Of a DNA stretch of 64,000 bases, positions 11,583 through 23,192 are shown piece by piece. Each line of letters begins with the position of its first letter. Within the stretch, counting starts at the first letter, position 1. The stretch is from contig SIJG01000047.1 in the NCBI GenBank assembly GCA_023374025.1, positions 215,030-279,029 of the forward strand, read 5' to 3'. Source of the DNA: Heterodera schachtii. Lineage: Eukaryota; Nematoda; Chromadorea; Rhabditida; Heteroderidae. A model generated the notes under the pieces. It was not told the DNA's origin and did not search any database. It saw only the letters and a list, made by a program, of their open reading frames with translations. The position numbers and the translations under genes are program-made.

Positions 11583-11832
11583 AATCAAAAAGGTCGTTAA
11601 TTAATTAATTAATTAATTAATTATTGATTAATAGCTTGATGATTATGAATTTTTATGAAATATATAATTGTATATTCTTTTTATATTTACAAAAAAGCAA
11701 GAAAAAATAAGAATAAAAATCTTATGAAAATTTTTTATTCTAAATTTTAAAAGATCAAGGAAAATTTTATTGTCATTACCAGCCTTAAGAATAATTTTTA
11801 ATTAATTGTTCTCAAATTATAAAATAATTTGG
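11583..11832 (+). repeat. Inverted repeat B, left copy (partner 13383-13630)
   Basis: AAAAAGGTCGTTAATTAATT..., GATCAAGGAAAATTT and CCAGCCTTAAGAATAATT reappear in reverse complement at 13383-13630. The intervening 1.55 kb holds GC-rich homopolymers and AT-rich sequence without a credible ORF. It may be a non-autonomous foldback element. Confidence 0.75.
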
Positions 11833-13382
11833 TATGTCACTCAAATTTTCAAAATTTTTTCCGGCGGCGCCTATCGGCACCGCCGGACCCATTTGTTCCG
11901 CCAAAAGTTTTTGGAAAACAGTTTTTGAAAAACCAAAAAAAATGTATTCAAATTCAGACCCCTTCGCAAAATGGTGCTGCCCCCCCCCCCCCCCTCGACT
12001 ACCCCCCAGACCCATTAGCGAAAATTTCGGTTGGTTCCACCCCTTTCTAATTATGATAAAGACTAACTTAGACGCATTCTTGCCGGCGCTAACCTTTGAA
12101 TTAGATTAAAAAGCGAAAAAAAAAGAAAATTTACGAGCATTTTAAAAGAAAAATTGGGTTTTTTTTGTTAAAAAATTATGTTGATCATTCCCCGATCGGG
12201 GTTCCCGACCCCCGACAATTGAGCTCCCCCCCCCCCCCCCCGCCCCCCCCGCCCCGACCCCCGACATGTCGCCCCCCGAGGTCCCCGGCCCCCGACTTTT
12301 TGCCCCCCGGGCCCGTACCAAAAGAACGAGGTAAGGGTAAAGTTACCCTCAGCTGCGGGTAAACCTACCCGTTACCCGTACTAAAAGAGCAACCCTGAGC
12401 TGAGGGTTAGTTTACCCGGTAAATTAACCCTCAGCTGCGGGTAACTTTTAACCCGCACTAATTTTATTTTTTATTAATGATTCCATTTAAACGAATAAAT
12501 TAATTAATTCATATTAATAAAATTAAACAAATAAATTTTCAAATTAATTGATGTTTAGTCATTGGAATATGTTAGGCTAATTTGGCAAAAACAACAAAAT
12601 ACAATAAATTATTGCCAAAATTTGACTAAATTGAACTGATTCAACTACAAAACGTTCGTCACTCACTCACATTAAGAATTTTCTTCGGATGAGAATTATT
12701 TGCAGTTTTTTTTTGTACTAAATATTTTTTATTTAAATTAACTTTGAAAAATCAAAATAAAAAATCTGTGCATTTTTTGAAAAATAACATTTTACATTTA
12801 TTATTTAAAAATGATCAATTAAATTAAATTAAAAAAAAACTTATTTGTAATTAAGAACTTATTAGGCTAATTTGGAAAAAAAGAACAAATTGTAATTAAT
12901 TATTGGCATTGCTCAATTATATATAAAATGTCACACTGCACATTAACAATTTACTTCTGATAACCATGAATTTGCATATTTTAAATTAAAAAATTAGAGC
13001 TTCTCAATTTGTAAAAGTAATTCTTTTTAATTTAATTTTTTTTTTGGTCGGGTTTTTAAGTATTAAGAAATTTTTTTTTAAAGACTCGGCTTTTTTGTGT
13101 TTCAAGTGCTGAAATTTTAAAATTTCCAGTTTTGAGTATTACTGGAAATTTTATGTACTTTTTCAAATGAACCAATAGTTTCAAGACGAATTTGCTCAAA
13201 AAATTTGTCGAAATTATTAGAAAAATTGGATAGATAACATTGACTTATTTTGGAGGCATATGAAAAGCAATAATTTTTGCCAAAATTTCGTCAAATTCAT
13301 AGACATTGGTTGCTTACAGTCCTCGAGCCAAAGAAACTCACATAAATACGAGTCCAAGGTTTGCCTTCAAAACAGGAAAGTA
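11833..13382. other. Spacer between the B repeats; low-complexity and imperfect repeats
   Basis: No gene supported; the proline-rich ORFs here come from C runs. 12190-12310 is dominated by CCCCCGAC-type repeats. 12330-12450 holds inverted and direct copies of ACCCTCAGCTGCGGGTAA. 12540-12660 is a diverged copy of 14330-14445. Confidence 0.55.
13131..13238 (+). repeat. Direct repeat, copy 1 (copy 2 at 14451-14559)
   Basis: TTTGAGTATTACTGGAAATT through ATTGGATAGATAA is repeated almost base for base at 14451-14559, about 108 bp. Confidence 0.85.
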
Positions 13383-13630
13383 CCAAATTATTTTATAATT
13401 TGAGAACAATTAATTAAAAATTATTCTTAAGGCTGGTAATGACAATGAAATTTTCCTTGATCTTGTAAAAATTTGGAATAATTCTTATTTTTTATTGCTT
13501 TTTTGTAAATATAAAAAGTATATGCTTTGAAAATGACAAAAAATACAATTTATTAATTTCAATAAATTTCATAATCATCAATATATTAATCAATAATTAA
13601 TTAATTAATTAACGACCTTTTTGATTAAAA
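13383..13630 (-). repeat. Inverted repeat B, right copy
   Basis: Reverse complement of 11583-11832, abutting repeat C at 13640. Confidence 0.75.
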
Positions 13631-13639
13631 AACATTGGT

Positions 13640-14160
13640 GGATTCAGCCGAATCCGACAACAAAGAAAAAAAGCCCCCAAATTTGGGTTTTTTTAGATTT
13701 AAGATTCAAAACCAATTTCCGACTGTATCGGACCGATTAATCTTACACAAAATTTGCTGTCATTCGAACAAAATTCGAACGCGCATATAACCATTTCAAT
13801 TATTCATTAAATTTAAAATAGGAAATTTTGCTTTGAAAAATCAATCTTTGCTGGTATCAAAACAAATAAATTTTTTCATTTTAAGTCATTGAAAAGTTAG
13901 CAAAAAACGGTGAATTTTTTTTACTAATAAAATAAATGCATTGGAATTAAAAAAAAGTGAAAACAAAAATATTTTATTATTTTTAGATGAATATACAAAG
14001 AATAGCTTTGACAACGGATTGCACTTATATCCGGTGTTTTAAGCCGTAAAATTGATCGATAATTCATTAATTAATTATAAAATTAATGTATAAAATTTAA
14101 TATTGTTTTTTTTAATTTAGTGATTTTACTTTATATATTTTTTACTATTTAAACAAATGC
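13640..14160 (+). repeat. Inverted repeat C, left copy (partner about 20340-21175)
   Basis: Shares GGATTCAGCCGAATCCGACA, GACCGATTAATC, TCAATCTTTGCTGGTATCAA and CAACGGATTGCACTTAT with the reverse complement of 20340-21175. The right copy is interrupted by a TIR element. No coding potential seen. Confidence 0.7.
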
Positions 14161-15585
14161 ATTTAAAATTAGGATTGTGATTTTAATTGGATATTCCAAA
14201 TTTCTAACAGAAGAATATTTGTCAATTATCACCTCAAAAATTGTGATTAATTATTAAATTAATTTCTTAAAACCATTTACAAAAAATTAATTAATTCATA
14301 TTAATAATTAAATAAAACTAAATTTTGTTCATAATTGTTTATGCTAATTATGGGAAATTTATAAAATTCAATTAATTATTGCCTAAATTTGATGACTAAA
14401 TTGAACTGGTTCAACTACAACAGGTTACTTGCTCACTGCTCATTAACATTTTTGAGTATTACTGGAAATTTTATGTACTTTTTCAAATGAACCAATAGTT
14501 TCAAGACGAATTTGCTCAAAAATTTGTCGAAATTATTAGAAAAAATTGGATAGATAATTTTCTATGGCATTTTTGTCATTTTTGCATATTTAAATACAAA
14601 TTTTGCATTTAAAATTTTTTACAATTTTAACAATTTCTTAATTATCATAATAACAATAATGAGACAATTAATTCCTAATTTCTCTGCTGGAATAAGAATT
14701 CAGTGAACACAGAAATGGATTCCTCCAGCACTGTTTTTCTTTTCACAATTAAATATTTCATATTTCCATTTAATTTGAATTTTTATTTTTGATTTTGATT
14801 TTCAAATTTCCATTTTCCCATTAAGTAATAATAATTTGCATCTTTCGAAACATTTTTGCCTTCGTAAGAATACAAAATAAATAAATCTTTTGCCCATCCA
14901 ATTCATCCTTTTTTCTGTTGCTGCGCTGACTCACCCCATCATTTTTGCATTTTTTTTTTTACCGATTCATTTATTTTTCTCTTTTTTCGTCGCCTTTTTT
15001 ATGAATAATGTTTTTCCATTTGTCCATTTTTCGCCTTTTCATCCCTCTTTTTATGAATAATGTCTCCATTTTTGCCCGTTTTGTGCCTTTTTGCCCGCTT
15101 TTGCCACATCTCCAATCGCATTAATCAGCGTGTTAGATCATCAAAAATGTTTCGTAAAACAAATGCGAAAATAGGCGGCCCATCATTTTATTTGGCTATA
15201 AATATTCAATTTCTGAATAGATAATTCATTTTCAAATAATAATATATATAATATATAAGTATGTTATTTTATTTAATATTTTAAATAAATAAATACGTTA
15301 AAATATAATTCCAAAATTAAATATTTAAATAAATAAATCGTTAAAATATAATTCCAAAATTAAATATTTTTTAAAATTAATTTAATCCAATTTTTCATTC
15401 GGATTATTTTTAAATGCAAAAACTATTTTTTAAGAATTTTTAATCAAATAATTTACATTCATAAAATTAAATATTAAAAAATATAATTCCTAAAATGAAA
15501 ATTTATTTAAATTAATTTAAACAAATATTATAATAACATTTTTTTTATTTTTAGATTTGTGCAAATTATCTCTTATTGTCTCTTC
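14161..15585. other. AT-rich region upstream of the cysteine-rich secreted gene
   Basis: No gene. It contains the second copy of the 108-bp direct repeat (14451-14559), a pyrimidine-rich stretch with two TTTTTATGAATAATGT copies (14995-15065) and a local AAATAAATAAATCGTTAAAAT repeat (15280-15370). The promoter of the downstream gene would lie here; no specific element could be assigned. Confidence 0.5.
14451..14559 (+). repeat. Direct repeat, copy 2
   Basis: Near-identical to 13131-13238. Confidence 0.85.
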
Positions 15586-16750
15586 ATGTATCTTCAGCTG
15601 CTGCTCAAACTCGTCAAGTTTTTGGCTTTCGTCGCGGCGCATTCGACGGCGGGTAAAGCAAATTCTTTTTTTAATTATTATTATTCAAATTAAATATTCA
15701 AAATAATTCATTTTAAAAATTACCGTATTATTTCATTACCGATGTATTTTTTCAAATATTCATAAAATATACGGTAGAGATGTGATGTTTTTTGTAATTA
15801 TTTTTCAATTTTTTTTAGTCTCGGCTATCCAATGTGCGTCCGGCATCGCACTTAAGTACGTCAACAACAGCACCGGTGGCGTGGTGATCATCGACATAAG
15901 CATGCCGGTTGAATGTGAGGGACTTTGCGCACAGGGGACGTGCCGCGTGAACATTGGAGAAACGGCTCGACACTTTGGGCTCCGCAATTTGCGCACTCTG
16001 GGGCAGGACGGCGGCACGTACAGTAAGTTTTCTTATTAATGGTTGTACAAAAAAAAAAAAAAAATTTTGTATCAGTAATTGTCCCGGCGGGAAACAAATT
16101 GAAGGGCAAAAAAAAAAACAAAAATTTTTTTTGCCAAATTTTTCTAACAATTTTTTTTGAAAAAAATATTTACCATAAAAATTTTGCCTTTCTCTCAACA
16201 CCTTTGGCATCATCGATAGCCAAAAAATCACACTTCCCCCCCCCCCCCCCCTGGCGCTCCATTCAGCAATGTTTTTCCACTTTTTTTCTTTTTTTTTTTG
16301 AAAATTGGGCGGTGTTTTTTGAGTTTGAAAGGCATACATAAAATTAAAAAATGCCTGCAGGGGCTAAATTAATTTTATATAACAAAAGAAAAAAAATTCC
16401 TTTCTTCCCCATACAGATTTGAACGGGAACCCACCAGTGGCGGTGATGCGCGGATGTATGGCCAAAAATGGGACGGCAATTACGGCATCGGGCAACAACA
16501 ACAACAACGACATTCATTTTGGGAACGGCACCATCGTCGGTGGGACGGAGTGCAAGCAAGTTGACGTTTGTGCCACGGGCGTATTGTGCAACGTGAAGCC
16601 GAAGCCATCAGCCGCTGACCGTGGCGCTTCGTCTGTCGTGGCCGTTGCATTGCCAGTTTTTGTCACGCTTGGTAACAAACAAATTTTGTTGAAAATTTAA
16701 TTTAAACAAAAAAATTTTTTTTTTCAGCCGTCATTGTGACCGGATTCTGA
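15586..16750 (+). CDS. Cysteine-rich secreted protein, probably GPI-anchored, Ly6/three-finger-like
   Basis: Four exons joined in phase: 15586-15652, 15819-16022, 16417-16671, 16728-16750, giving 182 aa. Exon 1 encodes a signal peptide (MYLQLLLKLVKFLAFVAA). The mature part has eight cysteines (IQC, VEC, GLC, GTC, RGC, GTEC, DVC, VLCN), N-glycosylation motifs and an Asn run. The C-terminus is hydrophobic (SSVVAVALPVFVTL-AVIVTGF-stop), as in GPI-anchor signals. The closing C-x5-CN resembles the Ly6/uPAR terminal motif; this family call is tentative. A start at 15785 without exon 1 would also give a hydrophobic N-terminus, but that stretch looks like an intron polypyrimidine tract. The gene sits between the arms of the large inverted repeat; AATAAA-like sequence follows at 16936. 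Confidence 0.7.
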
Positions 16751-17704
16751 GATTTCTGAGATGGCACTGAAAGGGAGGAGGGCGCGGACGGACGGACAAC
16801 GAAGAAGACAAAAGAAGGAGGGCAACGGAGAAGCCAAAACAGAAAGCGGATGAAAGAAATTGGCACGCGCACTTCGATTAAAAATATGATGAGCATACAA
16901 AAACCCAAAAAAATTTATATGCTTTACAATGGTTGTAGAAAAATAAACGCGCTTTTTAAAATTCTTGTCGATTTTTAAAAAATGTAAAAAAATCAATTTC
17001 TAAAAATTAAATTTGACACTTTTCCTAAATGTTTTGTATACAACAAAACATTTTTACCTAATTGCTAATTAGGGGTTAGGAATGATTTGTTTGTCCGATA
17101 ATATATTTCAAGGGAAACAAATGAATTTCAAAAAAGCAAACTTTTGAATTTCAATCTCAAAAATTTATTTTAATTTTAAAAACTTTAGTTTAAATTTTAT
17201 AAAAAACTAAATATTAAAAAAAACTTCCAAAAGAGGCCAACTCTTCTGCTGAAATGGATTTTTCGTTATTTTTTTTTTAATATTTTTGTTAAGAAATTTT
17301 TGCCAAAAACAAAAAATAAGTATAAAAACCCTAAAAATGGAGACCCTAATTATAATAATTATATAATTAAATTTTATTAATTCTTTAAATTTCAATATTT
17401 TCTTCTTACGATTAATGATTTTTAATCATATTATGGTCAATTACAGCAGATGCTAGTCCCAATACATTTCATATAAAAACCCCAAAAATTAAATGACTAA
17501 AATTATTGCCAAATTTACTCTGAATTTTGATTGATTGATAAATGAAAATGTCTCCCTAATTATTGAATAAAATAATTAATTACTCGCATTTTATTTATGT
17601 TCATAAAAAAATTAAAAATTATTTGTCCAAAATAATGCGACGATCAATTCTTTTTTCCATCTTTCATTTCTTGGTTAAGCTCCGTTTTGTTCCGACCTCA
17701 GCAG

Positions 17705-18347
17705 TTATTGCAGCGGCAGCAGCACATGAAAATCTGAGAAAAATTTAATTGAAATTTAATTTAAAAATAAAAATCTGAATACCAAATACACATATTTATA
17801 TGAGGATATATCCTCATTTTTTTGGCAAAAATATCAAAACTGGCAATTTTGCAAAAGATCTGTTAAAATCAAATCAAACTGAATAAAAAATTTTCCCGAT
17901 ACTGCTTGTCAAGCCCCTTGGAGCACCAACAAATTTTGAAAAAATGATTCAAAAAAAAATGCACTTGAATTCGAAGAAATTTATTCTGAACACAAATTTA
18001 TGTGCATACCTATTTTCAATATAATTATCATAGTTCGCCTCTAATAGAACCCACGGGGGCTTTAATTTTTGAACCCTTCTGAGGGGGGAGGGTGCTTTAA
18101 TAGAGCAAATACGATACGGTTTTTTACAATTGCCGGCCAGCGACAGCGCGATGAACAACGGCATGGGCAAAAGCAACAACTGCTGGCCCACACGCACACC
18201 ACCAATGGCACCCGACTTGGTTGTCGGCTTCACGGTCGGAGGCATAGTTGGTGTATCTTCAAAGAGGGCACTGCACTTCCAACTGTTGTCGAACAGAGCC
18301 ATCAGCAAAAACACCACAATTAAAGGGCACACAAAACGGGGAAACAT
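17705..18347 (-). CDS. Small secreted or GPI-anchored protein, right-arm copy
   Basis: Mirror of the gene at 9868-10514. Exons 18128-18347 and 17705-17733, same phase, same signal peptide and hydrophobic tail. Only scattered differences are visible (for example PMPLFI against PMPLFM). If the intron is not used, the frame runs to 17949. No family recognised; near-identity of the copies reflects recent duplication or gene conversion. Confidence 0.4.
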
Positions 18348-18684
18348 TTTAAGTATAACTAAATTAGGTATAGTTTGATTATTTATTTGTACACGGACGG
18401 GGGTGGCTGTATTTGAAAAAAATGTATAAAATATTTAATTTATTTAAAAAAATGCCAACATAAGAGGAGCAAAATGTGCCGGATCGGTGCCAAAAATGCG
18501 TGGACACAGCAAAGAAAAAGGGGGAAAAAGTGGCAATGAAAATAACGTACTCATAACAAAGTTAAAAGGCTGCTCGTTTCTTTAGTGGTTTAGTGGGCAA
18601 CCCTTGTTAATTTTTTTTTATTGCCTAAAATGTAAGCCCCGAGGCTTCAATTTGGGGAGCTTCTCATTCAGGGAGGGGGGACTA

Positions 18685-19045
18685 GGTCGTTTTGGCGTCG
18701 ACATTTTGGCGCCAGCCCAAGTTTTCGGACTATAACTTTTTTTGTTGTTAACCAAACTAACGATCTTTCTACATGCTCTATTAGTGATACAAAAAAAACA
18801 ACAAAAAATTTAGCCTGTAAAAAAGTTATTAAGAAAAAGCCTCAAAATTTTTGACTTTTTTGCAATTTAACGTTATAACTTTTTTGGTAATTGACTAATC
18901 GCGAAGTAATTGCTTAGAATTAGCTTCTAAACATGTTAAGCTTTCGAATGATACCAAGATTGTTGGATTTGATTAACAACAACAACAAAAGTTATAGTCC
19001 GAAAACTTGGGCGGGCTGGCGCCAAAACGTCGGCGCCAAAACGAC
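18685..19045. mobile_element. TIR element (361 bp) inserted in the right arm
   Basis: The ends are long inverted repeats: GGTCGTTTTGGCGTCGACAT... and its complement, continuing through GCCAGCCCAAGTTTTCGGAC and TATAACTTTT. The left arm lacks it at the matching site near 9530, so it inserted after the arms formed. Its TATAACTTTTTT subterminal sequence is shared with the APC11 intron elements. Confidence 0.8.
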
Positions 19046-19734
19046 CCCGACCCTTCAGCAGGGGAGAGGCTTTTCTGTTTCACCTCCCCCCCCCCCCCCC
19101 CCCCCCCCTCCCCCAATAGGGGGCTTAGCTTATACTTCAAGGGGGGGGGGCTTCTAATTATTTTAGTAAAAATAATTTTAGCTAATGGCCAACCCCAATT
19201 CATTTGTTTCACCCATCCCAATAAAATGGGAATGAATGAAAGAACAGATTGATAGCTAGAGCCAAGCAAATGATGGTGGTAATTTTTGAAGCTCACAAAT
19301 GGGTTATGTGTCACAAAAAAAAACAAATAAAAAAACAGGGATATCAAAAGCAAATTGGTTTTTGATGTATTGGCCAAGTCCACGACGGACCACCAACAAA
19401 TGAACCAATCGCCAGTGAAAAAGGGACTGCTGCTGCTGATCGGCCGATCCAATCCACCGATTGTCATCATTTTGAGCCCAACAAATTATGCACATATGTA
19501 ATGAAGTTGGTAAATATATCAAATTGAAAAGCCAAACAAATAAATAAATGTGTAAAAATATAAATAAATACAAATATATTGTGATGGACTTAATTGGACA
19601 GCCTTAAAAATCCTCAAAAAATAACCCTCATTTGGCAGAGATAAATAAATCCTAATCAGCAGATGGATATGTGTAAATTGGTATTGGACCCCCCCCCCCC
19701 CCCCCTTGGGTAAATAAACTTTAAGATAGATACA

Positions 19735-20215
19735 GATGAGCAGCACATGAAAATCTGAAAAAAAATTTAATGTAACTTTAATTTAAAAACAATATTCTGA
19801 ATACCAAATACCAAATACACATATCCATCTGAGGATTTATCATCTTTGTTTGACAAAAAGCAAAGCTGAAAATTGCAATTTTTTTTCCAAAAATCTGTTT
19901 ATAAAATTAAATAAAAGTTTCCCGTCACATTAAGAAATTTTGAAAAAAGGATTTCAAGAAAAATGCACTTGAATTCGAAGAAAGTTATTTTGAACACAAA
20001 TTTAAGTATATATCTATTTTCAATATAATTATCGTAGTTACCTCTAATAGAACCCACGGGGGGCTTTATTTTACATCCACTTCAAGGGGGGATATGGGGG
20101 AGGGGGTCCGAATACCAATTTACACATATCTATCTGCTGATGAGGGTTTATTTATTTTTGCCGATTGAGTATTTTTAAGGCTGTCCAATTAAGTCCATCA
20201 CAATATATGTGTGTG
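19735..20215. repeat. Rearranged third partial copy of arm sequence
   Basis: 19740-19850 and 19960-20070 match the right arm in direct orientation (CAGCACATGAAAATCTGA; TAATAGAACCCACGGGG). 20095-20215 matches the outer arm end in inverted orientation (GTCCAATTAAGTCCATCACA), making a local palindrome with 19570-19690. Confidence 0.65.
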
Positions 20216-20339
20216 TGTTTTTTTATATTTTACACATTTTTATTTATTATTTAATTTATTGATATGAATTAATTAATTAATTTGTTTAATGAATGGTTTC
20301 ATAAATTTATTTTTTCATAATTTGAGAACAATTTAAATG

Positions 20340-21175
20340 CCTTTTTTAAATAGTAAAAAAAAATAACTCAAAATTAATTTTATACATTAATTTTACAATT
20401 AGTTAATTAATTATCAATCAATTTAACGGCTTAAACACTCGAAATAAGTGCAATCCGTTGTCTAAATTAAACTTTTATATTCATTGTAAATAATAAAATT
20501 ATTTTTTTATTATTATTTTTTAAATTCCAATGCATTAAATTTTACTAGTAAAAAAAAACAAACTTTTCAATGACACTTAGATTGAAAAATATTGGGTACT
20601 TGTGGGTTTTGGGCCTACACCACAAAAGAGTCGTTTCGATACTCAATAAAAATTTTTAAAAAATTTTCAAAACTAAATTTTTTTTTAGAAAAAACACTTC
20701 GGAAATTTCTTAGTAAGAAAATTTCAAGAAAAAAATTTTCATAAAAAATTTTTCATTGATTTTTTCAAAATTTTATAATGAACTACGAAGTTTTTCTTTC
20801 GAAAAATCGCTGAAAAAATTTGTTTCCTTGAAATTTACTTACTATGAAATTTCTTAAGTTTTTTATGAAAAATTTCTAGATTTCAAAAAATTTTTTTTTA
20901 AATTTTAAATAGGAGTCGAGTTTTGTGGTGTAAGCCCAAAACCCACAAGTATCAAATATTGTTTTGATACCAGCAAAGATTGATTTTTCGAAGCAAATTT
21001 CCGTCATTTTTTAAATTTATTGAATAATCGAAATGGTTATATGCGTCCGAATTTTGTTTGAATGACTGCATTTTGTATAGGATTAATCGGTCCGACGTTA
21101 CGGTCGGAAATTGGTTTTGAATCTAAAAACAGCAAAATTTTGGGGCTTTTTTTTGTTGCCGGATTCGAATGGACC
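20340..21175 (-). repeat. Inverted repeat C, right copy, interrupted by an insertion
   Basis: Reverse complement of 13640-14160, split by the element at 20594-20953. Confidence 0.65.
20594..20953. mobile_element. TIR element (about 360 bp)
   Basis: The ends GGTACTTGTGGGTTTTGGGC and GCCCAAAACCCACAAGTATC are inverted over about 36 bp, continuing through TACACCACAAAA. AAATATT flanks both sides and may be the target-site duplication. The interior is A/T-rich and itself partly palindromic. Confidence 0.8.
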
Positions 21176-21702
21176 CATCACAAATGTTTTTTTGATAAAT
21201 TGAAATTTTAATTTCTGGGTGATTGAAATGGTAATAACTGTATTATTGTTTAAAAAAAACTGACCGAACTTACCAAATAAAAATAGCAAAATTATTTGCA
21301 ACAAATTCTCGATTCTCGAGCAGATAAATTTCTCGGGTTTTCAAATACAAAAACAAAAAAAAATCCTAATTTCGAAAATTTCGGCTTTTTGTTCGAATTC
21401 GGGTCCGGGGTTAGGAATTCCGAATGATGTTCTTATAGAAGTTTACTATGCTAATGCCATAGAATTGTATTTTAAAATATTTGTATCACTGACGCATTTT
21501 CTGCTGACGCATTTTCCACTGACGCATTTATTATTTTTGAAATTTAAAACATTTTTTTTAAATTACTAAAATTCGTAAAAAATTGATGCAATAGGAAATT
21601 CAGTAGGGGGTGGTGGTTGGTCGCATTCATGCACAAACAGAGTGATTGATCAATTGATCATACTTTGCGTAACTTTTCAAAATAAAAAACTCTGTATAAT
21701 TA

Positions 21703-22340
21703 CTAGGGACCCGACGTTTTAGTGACGAAAAATCCCGAAATAGTTAACTAAAATAGTGACGAAAAAGTGCTAAAAAAGTGACAAAATAGTGAAAAAAGTC
21801 CGAAATAGTGACGTTTTAGTGACATATTTTTCAGCCAAAAAATGAGCAAAAAAAATTTTATTCACTAATTTCAGTTGCAAATGAGGTAAATTTCCTTTCT
21901 AACATTTATCTTAACAAATATTGACATTATTTAAATCAAAAATTTTGTCAAGAAAAAATTTGGGGGAAAAATTTTTATGAAAATTTTCCAATTCTTAGTG
22001 GTATTTTTCAAAAAAATTTTATGTCGATTCTTAGGGGGTGCATTTTTTGAAAAAAATTTTAGATCGATTCTTAGAGGTGCATTTTTTGATTTTATTGCAT
22101 TTTTGTTAAGGAATTTTCCAAAAATTGTCGAAATAGTGAAAAAATAGTGACAAAACGCCAAAAAAGTGAATTTTCACTATTTTAAGTGACGAAACGCCAA
22201 AATAATGATTTCTAGTGACGAAAAATGACGTCCAAATGAAAAAATTTTAATGCAGAAATGCGTTTTTTGAGCTCCTTTCTTCAAATCAATCGAGCAAAAA
22301 AAAAAACAAACAAGTTTTTTCACTAGAAATCGCGTCCCTA
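21703..22340. mobile_element. TIR element with repeated TAGTGAC motifs
   Basis: Ends TAGGGACCCGACGTTTTAGT and, reversed, TAGGGACGCGATTTCTAGTG. Inside both ends the words TAGTGACGAAA, AATAGTGA and GTGACAAAA recur many times, in opposite orientation toward the right end. The centre is A/T-rich, with GATCGATTCTTAG-type repeats (22010-22080). Non-coding. Confidence 0.7.
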
Positions 22341-22348
22341 ATAATAAG

Positions 22349-22708
22349 CTTCGGCGGGGAGAGATGCATTAATAAAGAAAAGGTGCAAAATGTTTTGCTA
22401 ACACTCAGTATATTAATTAATTGGTTTTTGCCTAATTAATTAGTTAATTAATTCCATGACTCGAACCAAGACCAATTTTCAAATCATAATGATAAAATAT
22501 GTCAAAAAGAATAAATTAAAAAATTTGTTTGTTTTTTTTACCTAATTTGTCCTCAATAAATTAACTTAAGCCATTTACATATTTTATTTGCATTTTGAAC
22601 GGTAAAATACAGTATAATGTGGATATTTGTGGGTTAATTTGCAAAAGAAAATGCAACAAAAAAAAAACATAGGCGCCAAAAAGCACAATCAATTGTAAAA
22701 TTCAAAAA
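22349..22708 (+). repeat. Long direct repeat, copy 1 (copy 2 at 27931-28352)
   Basis: GGGGAGAGATGCATTAATAA to AAGCACAATCAATTGTAAAA is repeated at 27931-28352 with small changes. The two copies bracket the secreted gene, the retrotransposon and the satellite. Confidence 0.85.
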
Positions 22709-23192
22709 ACGAAAAAAAAAAATTAAATGAAAATATTTAATATTTTGAAAAAAATTGCATGAAAAAATATCTTTGGAAATAAAGAATTTTTGAAGTGAAA
22801 AAATTCAATAGAAGTTTTCTAAAACTTTCCAAGGCAAAAAAAAAAAAGATTGAATTAAATTTGATACCAAAAATAGAAAATCCATTAAAAATTTTGAATT
22901 ACGGCAAATTTTTAGGCTGAACATCAAAAAAAAAGAAAAGAAAAATAATCAAAAAAGATACATAAAATAAGCAAATAAATACAGAATATTGAATTTCACG
23001 CAAAAGATCATTAAATAAATCAAAAAAAATACCAAAATTAAATTCAATTACTCCGAAAATAATATTTAAATAAAAAAAACGGTGCTAGTTCGAACCGAAA
23101 ATAGTCTCAGTGGTTTTTTTTACTAATTATATGAGTATAATCAATTTCATAATTAAATTTATTATTTTATCATTTATTGACGGAAAATTTTA

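Larger units (their letters stand above)
17002..19705 (-). repeat. Right arm of the large inverted repeat
   Basis: Reverse complement of 8905-11217, longer because a TIR element (18685-19045) is inserted in it and homopolymer runs differ. It carries the mirrored small secreted gene. Confidence 0.85.

Noticed and set aside
11812..12362. Proline-rich ORFs
   Set aside because: Caused by C runs; no splice signals, domains or start context.
15782..15818. Start of the cysteine-rich gene at 15785
   Set aside because: The stretch is T-rich and ends TTTTTTTAG, so it reads better as intron. Exon 15586-15652 supplies a signal peptide in phase. Kept as an alternative in the entry.
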